DNA from: Sphingomonas abaci
GTDB lineage: Bacteria > Pseudomonadota > Alphaproteobacteria > Sphingomonadales > Sphingomonadaceae
NCBI RefSeq assembly: GCF_014199625.1
Contig: NZ_JACHNY010000003.1
Span: 124,001 to 188,000, forward strand
Length of the DNA stretch: 64,000 nucleotides
Reading direction: 5' to 3'
Below, in pieces: positions 58,528-64,000 of the stretch. Within the stretch, counting starts at the first letter, position 1. Every line of letters starts with the position of its first letter. Under the pieces are notes generated by a model that worked only from the letters and a program-made list of their open reading frames with translations, was not told the DNA's origin and searched no databases. The translations under genes were made by a program, and so were the position numbers.

Positions 58528-60045
58528 ATGACGCTGAATTCGAACAGGGAGCAAGAAGCGCTCGTGAGCCCATTAACCGACCTGCGGCAGGGGAACGGTA
58601 GCGACGGTCCGCCGGGTGAGGCCCGGCCGGTCGAACGCGCGCCCGCATTGCTGGAAATGGCCGGGCTGGCGACTCGCGTCGCGGAAGCGCTGACCGTGCT
58701 GGTCGTCAGCCTGCTCGGCATCTGGGCGACCTATACCACCTTCCAGCTGTCGCCGATCGACCAATATGCCCGTGTCGCCTGGCTGAGCTCGGTGCTCTAT
58801 GCGCTCATCGCCGAGCTGGCCGGCTGCTACGACGTCGATGCACGCTTCTCGCTGCGCGCCAGCTGGCCGCGCGTTTCGACTGCATGGCTGGGCTGCTGCA
58901 TCGCGATGCTGACGCTCGCCTTCTTCGTGCGGGCGTCGGAGGATTTCTCGCGCGGCTGGACGGTCTTCTGGTTCCTGTCGGTCGGCTTCGCGCTCGTCGT
59001 GGTGCGCGGGATCGCCACTGGCATCCTGTCGCGGATGAAGCGGCAGGGGGTGTTCAACCAGCGCGTCGCCATCCTGGGCGCGACGGCGCAGGGGCACCGG
59101 CTGGCCGCCTATGTCCAGTCCAACCCGATGCTGACGGTCGACCTGGTCGGCTGTTACGACGACCGGGGGGCGGACACGATCCATCCCGGTCTCTGCACCC
59201 CGCATCGCGGCGGCCTGCCCCAGTTGCTCGCCGACATCCGCGCGGGCGAGATCGACCAGGTCGTGGTGGCCATGCCCTATGTCAGCGACGACGAATTGCA
59301 GGACGTGGTCGGCCGGCTGGCGATGTTCCCGGTGCTGATCCGCTTGGCGCCCGACCTGTCCGCCTTCACCCTGGCGGGCCAGTCGATGGTGATGCTGGGC
59401 CATCTGCCGCTGATGACGGTGTTTGAACGGCCGATCAGCGGCGTCGACCAGATCGTCAAGCGCATGGAGGATTTGCTGCTCGGCTCGATCCTGCTGATCA
59501 TGGCCGCGCCCTTCCTGCTGATGGTGGCGCTGGCGGTGAAGCTGGACAGCCCCGGCCCGGTCTTCTTCCGCCAAGAGCGCGAGGGCTTCAACCATCGCCG
59601 TTTCCGCATTTGGAAGTTCCGGTCGATGCGCACCGACATGCTGCAATATGACGGGATCAGCCAGGCGCGGCGCGGCGATCCGCGCGTGACCCGGGTCGGC
59701 CGCATCATCCGCGCAACCAGCATCGACGAAATTCCACAGTTGTTCAACGTGGTGTTCGGCGACATGTCGCTGGTCGGCCCGCGCCCGCATGCGCCCTCGA
59801 CCCGCGTCGCCGGCGTGCTGTTCAGCGAGGCGACGCAGAACTACGCGGCGCGCCACCGGGTGAAGCCCGGCATCACCGGCTGGGCGCAGGTCAATGGCTG
59901 GCGCGGCGAGACCGATACCGACGAGAAGCTGCTGAAGCGGGTCGAATATGATCTCTACTATATCGACCATTGGTCGGTCGGGTTCGACCTCTACATCATG
60001 GCCCGCACGATCGCCGCGCTGATCTTCCCGAAATCGGCGTACTGA
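58528..60045 (+). CDS. Undecaprenyl-phosphate sugar-1-phosphate transferase (initiating)
   Basis: A 505-residue polyprenyl-phosphate glycosyl-1-phosphate transferase of the WcaJ/ExoY family. It starts EPS synthesis by putting the first sugar (often glucose) on undecaprenyl phosphate. Four N-terminal helices, a CoA-binding-like middle domain (VAILGATAQGHRLAAYVQ), a fifth helix (LGSILLIMAAPFLLMVALAVKLDSPG) and the catalytic domain follow: PGPVFFRQEREGFNHRRFRIWKFRSM, RVTRVGRIIRATSIDEIPQLFNVV, MSLVGPRPHAPS and RVKPGITGWAQVNGWRGET. The start is at 58528, with an in-frame alternative at 58564. It is the last gene of the block. Homologous in role to SpsB of sphingans. Confidence 0.95.
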   Translation: MTLNSNREQEALVSPLTDLRQGNGSDGPPGEARPVERAPALLEMAGLATRVAEALTVLVVSLLGIWATYTTFQLSPIDQYARVAWLSSVLYALIAELAGCYDVDARFSLRASWPRVSTAWLGCCIAMLTLAFFVRASEDFSRGWTVFWFLSVGFALVVVRGIATGILSRMKRQGVFNQRVAILGATAQGHRLAAYVQSNPMLTVDLVGCYDDRGADTIHPGLCTPHRGGLPQLLADIRAGEIDQVVVAMPYVSDDELQDVVGRLAMFPVLIRLAPDLSAFTLAGQSMVMLGHLPLMTVFERPISGVDQIVKRMEDLLLGSILLIMAAPFLLMVALAVKLDSPGPVFFRQEREGFNHRRFRIWKFRSMRTDMLQYDGISQARRGDPRVTRVGRIIRATSIDEIPQLFNVVFGDMSLVGPRPHAPSTRVAGVLFSEATQNYAARHRVKPGITGWAQVNGWRGETDTDEKLLKRVEYDLYYIDHWSVGFDLYIMARTIAALIFPKSAY

Positions 60046-60292
60046 TCGGCTCGCCGGCCGGATGGAGCCGTCGGGGACGTCGGCGCTTTCACACTCGGTT
60101 TGTCCAGGCTCCGGTTCTGGCCTGCCCTGTCCAGGCGGAAGCGGGAGCTATCCGAAACCCGGCGCACCATCGTGGTGGTGGAGCGAGGTTCGGGGGACAT
60201 CGTGATCCTGGCAAGAATGCCCGCTGCCGCCGGGATGGCGTAGGTTGGTTTTGGTCCCGCCCCCGCGACCGGGGGGCGGGAAGGGCCGGCGG
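60046..60292. other. Convergent gap with a strong GC hairpin
   Basis: This 247-base gap between the sugar transferase and the OmpA-like gene has no gene. Near its right end TCCCGCCCCC (60255-60264) pairs exactly with GGGGGCGGGA (60272-60281) around a 7-base loop, a very stable hairpin without a T-run, likely to stop or protect both converging transcripts. The remaining sequence shows nothing recognisable. Confidence 0.6.
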
Positions 60293-60961
60293 TCAGCGCA
60301 GGTCGTTCTGGCGGATCGGCACGATCTTGATCTCGACCCGGCGGTTGGCGGCACGACCGGCATCGGTGTCGTTGGAGGCGATCGGCTGGGTCTTGCCATA
60401 GCCGCGCGTGGCGATCCGGGCGGCCTGGACGCCGCGCCCCGCCAGATAATCCGCCACCGCCACGGCACGACGTTCCGACAGCGCTTGGTTATAGGCGTCG
60501 CTGCCGGTTGCGTCGGTATGGCCGTACACGTCGATATAGGTTTCCTTGTATTCGGCCAGCGTCTGCGCCACCTGGTCCAGTGTCCGCTGGAACTGCGGCT
60601 GCACCGCCGAACTGTCATAGGCGAAGGTGATGCCCGACGGAATGTTGAGCACCAGGTCGTCGCCGCGGCGGATCACCTGCACATCGGTGCCGGCGGTGCG
60701 TTCGCGCAGTTGCCGTTCCTGTCGGTCCATATAAGCGCCGATGCCGGCGCCCGCGAGGCCGCCCAGCCCGGCGCCGACGATCTTCTCGGTCCGGTCGCGC
60801 CGGCCACCGACGATGTCGCCCAGCAAATAGCCGCCCAGGGCGCCGCCGATGCCGCCGATCGCGGTCTTGGAGATGCGCTGCTGGCCAGTCTCGGGATCGG
60901 TGGTGCAGGCGCTGGTCGCGACCAGCGCGGCCAGGCTGGCAAGGAGGATGGGGGTCTTCAT
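60293..60961 (-). CDS. OmpA-family lipoprotein with glycine zipper
   Basis: A 222-residue lipoprotein: signal with lipobox ATSAC near residue 19, a glycine zipper (KTAIGGIGGALGGYLLGDIVGG, GAGLGGLAGAGIGAYMD, residues about 32-78), and a C-terminal OmpA domain (VLNIPSGITFAYDSSAVQPQF, VYGHTDATGSDAYNQALSERRAVAVADYL, RGYGKTQPIASNDTDAGRAANRRVEI) with the peptidoglycan-binding Asp and Arg. It is of the YiaD type that links outer membrane and wall. Divergent from the CNNM-type gene. Confidence 0.94.
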   Translation of the reverse strand: MKTPILLASLAALVATSACTTDPETGQQRISKTAIGGIGGALGGYLLGDIVGGRRDRTEKIVGAGLGGLAGAGIGAYMDRQERQLRERTAGTDVQVIRRGDDLVLNIPSGITFAYDSSAVQPQFQRTLDQVAQTLAEYKETYIDVYGHTDATGSDAYNQALSERRAVAVADYLAGRGVQAARIATRGYGKTQPIASNDTDAGRAANRRVEIKIVPIRQNDLR

Positions 60962-61096
60962 GTCATGTCCCTTTGCTATCGTTGAACAATGCGGTTTTGC
61001 CGGCGATTGTTCCGCCTGCGCACTGAACCACGCCTGACCGCATGTTTCCGCATTGTCGAACAGGGCGATCGGCCGCTAGGATCGTTCGGCACGCCA

Positions 61097-62398
61097 ATGG
61101 CCCCGCTTCCTCCCTTTCCCTGGATTGACGTCCTCATCATCCTCGCGCTGGTCGCGTTGAACGGCGTGTTCGCGATGAGCGAGCTGGCGCTGGTGTCGTC
61201 GCGCAAGGCGCGGCTGGCGGCGATGGCGCGCGCGCGGCGACCCGGCGCCCGCGCCGCGCTGACGCTGGCGGGCGATCCGGGCAAGTTCCTGTCGACGGTG
61301 CAGATCGGCATCACGCTGATCGGCATCCTGGCGGGCGCCTATTCCGGCTCCAGCCTGGGCGCGCCCGTCGCCGCGCGGCTGGAGATGCTGGGCCTGCCCG
61401 CCGCCACCGCGCGCTCGGTCGGCTTCGCGCTGGTCATCGGCCTGACCACCTATGCCTCGCTGATCGTCGGCGAGCTGGTGCCCAAGCAGATCGCGCTGCG
61501 CCGGCCCGAGGCGGTGGCCTGCGGCGTCGCCATCCCGATGCGCTGGATCGCGCGGATCACCGCGCCGCTCGTCTGGCTGCTCGATTCGAGCAGCGCGCTG
61601 ATCTTCCGCCTGTTGCGGCTCGACCGGGGCGGCGACGAGCAGGTGACGGCCGAGGAGTTGCAGATGATCGTCACCGAAGCGAGCAAGTCCGGCGTGATCG
61701 AGGAGCATGAGCGCTCGATCATTTCCGGCGTCGTCCGCCTCGCCGACCGGCCGGTGCGCGAAGTGATGACGCCGCGCACCGATGTCGACTGGCTCGACCT
61801 GCAGGCCGGCGAGGCCGAGATCCGCGCCCGGCTGCTGGCGACGCAGCATACGCGTTTGCCGGTGGGGGACGGATCGATCGATGCGGTGGTCGGCGTCGTC
61901 CAGGCGCGCGACATCGCCGCCGCGTTGCTGCGGGACGAACCGCTCGACCTGGCGGCGCTGATGCGCAAGGCACCGGTGGTGATCGACCAGGTCGACGCGC
62001 CCGACGCCTTCGTGACCCTGCGCGGCGGCGAGGTGCCGATGGCGCTGATCCATGACGAATATGGCCATTTCGAAGGGATCGTGACGCCGGCCGACCTGCT
62101 GGCGGCGATCGCCGGCGGCTATCCGGCCGAGGCGGCGTCGGAGGATGGCCCGGCGATCGTGCGGCGCGACGACGGCTCGCTCCTGGTGGCGGGGACGGCG
62201 GCGGCGGACCTGCTGGCGGAACGGCTGGACATCGAGCTGCCCGAGGATCGCGACTATGCCACCGCCGCCGGCCTGGCGCTCGCGGTGTTCCGCCACCTGC
62301 CGGCGGAGGGGGAGAGCTTCGTCGAACAGGGCTGGCGGTTCGAGGTGGTCGATCTCGACGGCCGGCGGATCGACAAGCTGCTGGTAAGCCGGGCGTAG
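61097..62398 (+). CDS. CNNM/CorC-type transporter (HlyC family)
   Basis: A 433-residue inner-membrane protein. Residues about 1-190 form the DUF21/CNNM membrane domain (LIILALVALNGVFAMSELALVSSRKARL, LSTVQIGITLIGILAGAYSG, YASLIVGELVPKQIALRRPE). Residues about 205-330 form a pair of CBS domains (VREVMTPRTDVDWLDL, VVGVVQARDI, MALIHDEYGHFEGIVTPADLLAAI). Residues about 345-430 form the CorC/HlyC terminal domain. Proteins of this layout are linked to magnesium or cobalt efflux. The ATG at 61097 is preferred; the ORF could extend upstream to 60989. Confidence 0.93.
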   Translation: MAPLPPFPWIDVLIILALVALNGVFAMSELALVSSRKARLAAMARARRPGARAALTLAGDPGKFLSTVQIGITLIGILAGAYSGSSLGAPVAARLEMLGLPAATARSVGFALVIGLTTYASLIVGELVPKQIALRRPEAVACGVAIPMRWIARITAPLVWLLDSSSALIFRLLRLDRGGDEQVTAEELQMIVTEASKSGVIEEHERSIISGVVRLADRPVREVMTPRTDVDWLDLQAGEAEIRARLLATQHTRLPVGDGSIDAVVGVVQARDIAAALLRDEPLDLAALMRKAPVVIDQVDAPDAFVTLRGGEVPMALIHDEYGHFEGIVTPADLLAAIAGGYPAEAASEDGPAIVRRDDGSLLVAGTAAADLLAERLDIELPEDRDYATAAGLALAVFRHLPAEGESFVEQGWRFEVVDLDGRRIDKLLVSRA

Positions 62399-62411
62399 GG
62401 CGGGGGCGCGA

Positions 62412-62431
62412 GCTCCTGCGAAGGCAGGAGC
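62412..62431. repeat. Single REP hairpin (family C)
   Basis: GCTCCTGC, loop GAAG, GCAGGAGC, followed by CCAGGG: a perfect 8-pair stem of a type very common between sphingomonad genes. It lies between the convergent CNNM-type and rdgB genes and differs in sequence from families A and B. Position suggests a shared transcript end. Confidence 0.75.
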
Positions 62432-62456
62432 CCAGGGCCACCCGCCCGGCGCGCAA

Positions 62457-63086
62457 TCAGAACACCGCCGCGACCAGTTGCTGGAACGCCTCGCCGCGGT
62501 GGCTGATGCGGTTCTTCAGCGGCTCGTCCATTTCGGCGAAGGTCGCGTCATGGCCGTCGGGCTGGAAGATCGGGTCGTAGCCATGGCCCTTGAGCCCACG
62601 CGGCGGGTGGACCAGCGTGCCGTCGACTCGCCCCTCGAACCATTCGACATGGCCGTCGGGCCAGGCGAGCGCCAGCGCGCAGACGAAATGCGCGGTGCGG
62701 GCCGGGTTGGGACCGCTCTGGCCGATGCGCGTCTCGATCAGGTCCATGGCGCGGGCGAAGTCCTTGTCCTCGCCGGCCCAGCGCGCCGAGAAGATGCCGG
62801 GATCGCCGCCCAGCGCATCGACGCACAGGCCGCTGTCGTCGGCGAGCGCGGGCAGGCCGGACAGGTCGGCGGCCGCCCGCGCCTTCAGCTCGGCGTTCAT
62901 GACGAAGGTGGTGCCGGTCTCCTCCGGCTCTGGCAGGTCGAGCGACGCGGCCGACACCACGTCCAGCCCGCGTCCCTCCAGCAGCGCCGCGATCTCGCGC
63001 ACCTTGCCGGCATTGTGGCTGGCGATCACCAGCTTGCCGGGCGTCAGCTTGCGGATCGCCTGGGGCTCGTCGCCTTCGCCGCTCAT
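62457..63086 (-). CDS. rdgB: Non-canonical purine NTP pyrophosphatase (ITPase)
   Basis: A 209-residue Ham1/RdgB enzyme that hydrolyses dITP and XTP to keep them out of DNA. Signatures: [14 protein letters not shown] near residue 20, [42 protein letters not shown] near 80 and [21 protein letters not shown] near 165. The ATG overlaps the rph stop (ATGA), so rph-rdgB is one unit. In related genomes hemW commonly follows; here a repeat and a convergent gene follow. Confidence 0.96.
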   Translation of the reverse strand: MSGEGDEPQAIRKLTPGKLVIASHNAGKVREIAALLEGRGLDVVSAASLDLPEPEETGTTFVMNAELKARAAADLSGLPALADDSGLCVDALGGDPGIFSARWAGEDKDFARAMDLIETRIGQSGPNPARTAHFVCALALAWPDGHVEWFEGRVDGTLVHPPRGLKGHGYDPIFQPDGHDATFAEMDEPLKNRISHRGEAFQQLVAAVF

Positions 63087-63799
63087 GCCTTCACCGCCCG
63101 GTCCTGCGCCGCGAAGATCTCGGTGCAGCCCATCCGCGCCAGACGGAGCAGGCGGAGCAGCGCCTCCTCGTCATAGGTGGCGTGCTCGGCGGTCGCCTGC
63201 GCCTCGGCGATGTGGCCGTTCTCCAGCAGCACGAAATTGGCGTCGGCGTCGGCGTTCGAATCCTCGTCATAGTCGAGGTCGAGCACCGGCGTGCCCTTGT
63301 AGATGCCGCACGACACCGCTGCGACCTTTTGCCGGATCGGATCGGCGGTCAGCTTGCCGCTCTGGAGCAGCGTGTCGATGGCCAGGCGCAGCGCCACCCA
63401 GGCACCCGAGATGGAGGCGGTGCGGGTGCCGCCATCGGCCTGGATCACGTCGCAGTCGAGCACGATCTGCCGCTCCCCCAGCGCCTTCAGGTCGACGACC
63501 GAGCGCAGGCTGCGGCCGATCAGCCGCTGGATTTCCTGGGTGCGGCCGGACTGCTTGCCCTTCGCGGCCTCGCGGCTGCCGCGCGTATGCGTGGCGCGGG
63601 GCAACATGCCATATTCGGCCGTCACCCAGCCCTCGCCCTTGCCGCGCAGGAAGGGCGGCACGCGCTCCTCGATGCTGGCGGTGACCAGCACGCGGGTGTC
63701 GCCGAAGCCGATCAGCACCGATCCCTCGGCATGGCGGGTGAAGCGGGGCTGGATGGAGATCGCACGCATCTGGTCGGGGGTGCGGCCGCTGGGGCGCAT
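63083..63799 (-). CDS. rph: Ribonuclease PH
   Basis: A 238-residue phosphorolytic exoribonuclease that trims tRNA 3' ends. It starts [18 protein letters not shown]. It has [79 protein letters not shown] with active-site Asp residues, and [19 protein letters not shown]. The ATG at 63799 is favoured over a TTG two codons upstream. It is 74 bases from the divergent hrcA start. Confidence 0.97.
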   Translation of the reverse strand: MRPSGRTPDQMRAISIQPRFTRHAEGSVLIGFGDTRVLVTASIEERVPPFLRGKGEGWVTAEYGMLPRATHTRGSREAAKGKQSGRTQEIQRLIGRSLRSVVDLKALGERQIVLDCDVIQADGGTRTASISGAWVALRLAIDTLLQSGKLTADPIRQKVAAVSCGIYKGTPVLDLDYDEDSNADADANFVLLENGHIAEAQATAEHATYDEEALLRLLRLARMGCTEIFAAQDRAVKA

Positions 63800-63873
63800 G
63801 GGCAAGATCCTGCTAAGCTGTGTTGGTTGCCTCGACGCCTAGCCTTCCGTTCGGGAACAGGCCAGCCTAGATC

Positions 63874-64000
63874 ATGCGGATGATGAGCCCGCCCGTCACC
63901 GAATTGACCGACCGCGCGCGGCAGATCTTCCGCGCGGTGGTCGATGGCTATCTGGCCAGCGGCGCCCCGGTGGGGTCGAAGACGATCGCCGCCGCCGCCG
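63874..64000 (+). CDS. hrcA: Heat-inducible repressor HrcA (5' part only)
   Basis: The first 42 codons of a reading frame that runs off the right edge: VTELTDRARQIFRAVVDGYLASGAPVGSKTIA, the winged-helix start typical of HrcA, which represses groE/dnaK genes through CIRCE. Four in-frame ATGs occur close together (63874, 63880, 63883), so the exact start is uncertain. No clear CIRCE inverted repeat was found in the 74 bases upstream. Usually adjacent to rph, as here. Confidence 0.9.
   Translation, partial: MRMMSPPVTELTDRARQIFRAVVDGYLASGAPVGSKTIAAAA

Noticed and set aside
63806..63873. CIRCE operator upstream of hrcA
   Set aside because: No TTAGCACTC-N9-GAGTGCTAA-like inverted repeat can be found in the gap.

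Overview
The window is high-GC chromosomal DNA from an alphaproteobacterium, most likely a Sphingomonas or close sphingomonad. The evidence is a TonB receptor of the Xanthomonas/Caulobacter carbohydrate type, the local housekeeping set (rsmI, yraN, gshB, hemW, rdgB, rph, hrcA), an exosortase-V type polysaccharide locus, and small palindromic intergenic repeats. No rRNA, tRNA, CRISPR array or insertion sequence was recognised.

Region 1 (1-18956) is a glycan-utilisation locus whose enzyme set fits stepwise breakdown of N-glycans. On the minus strand are a partial glycosidase (left edge) and a tightly coupled run GH20 > GH2 beta-mannosidase > GH3 > GH125 alpha-1,6-mannosidase > GH92 alpha-mannosidase, each start overlapping the previous stop by 4 bases. 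Upstream of that run, behind its own terminator, is a TonB-dependent receptor. Divergent from the receptor is a GntR/UTRA regulator followed by a GH2 beta-galactosidase. Glycan would enter through the receptor, be trimmed in the periplasm, and be sensed by the UTRA regulator.

Region 2 (19165-29594) is mostly housekeeping: priA, xerC, a DedA protein, gshB, yraN, rsmI, an LpoA-like lipoprotein and hemW. A GAF-PAS-GGDEF diguanylate cyclase sits between rsmI and yraN.

Region 3 (29620-41583) is accessory: a CAP-domain protein, a TPR/TonB-C-like secreted protein, a MerR regulator divergent from a glutaredoxin-MauE fusion (with a MerR-type promoter between them), a ChaN/EreA-like secreted protein, a degenerate stretch, a bacterial Cdc48/VAT double AAA+ ATPase, a LysR regulator, a GNAT gene broken by one in-frame stop, an alpha-amino-acid ester hydrolase-like protein, a PilZ protein and a retropepsin-like protease.

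Region 4 (41883-60045) is an exopolysaccharide locus tied to exosortase V: exosortase, EpsI, a small membrane accessory, an EpsD-type PPIase lipoprotein, a WecG/TagA glycosyltransferase, a TPR lipoprotein, a Wza-like export protein, an outer-membrane barrel (apparently starting at ATT), a GumC/Wzc co-polymerase, a separate tyrosine-rich BY-kinase-like ATPase, three glycosyltransferases, a Wzx-type flippase, a glycosidase-like secreted protein and the initiating phosphoglycosyl transferase. No Wzy polymerase and no sorting substrate were seen.

Region 5 (60293-64000) holds an OmpA-like lipoprotein, a CNNM/CorC-type protein, rdgB-rph and the start of hrcA. Because rph-rdgB and hemW lie on the same strand and are commonly neighbours in related genomes, the 33 kb between them looks like an insertion or rearrangement.
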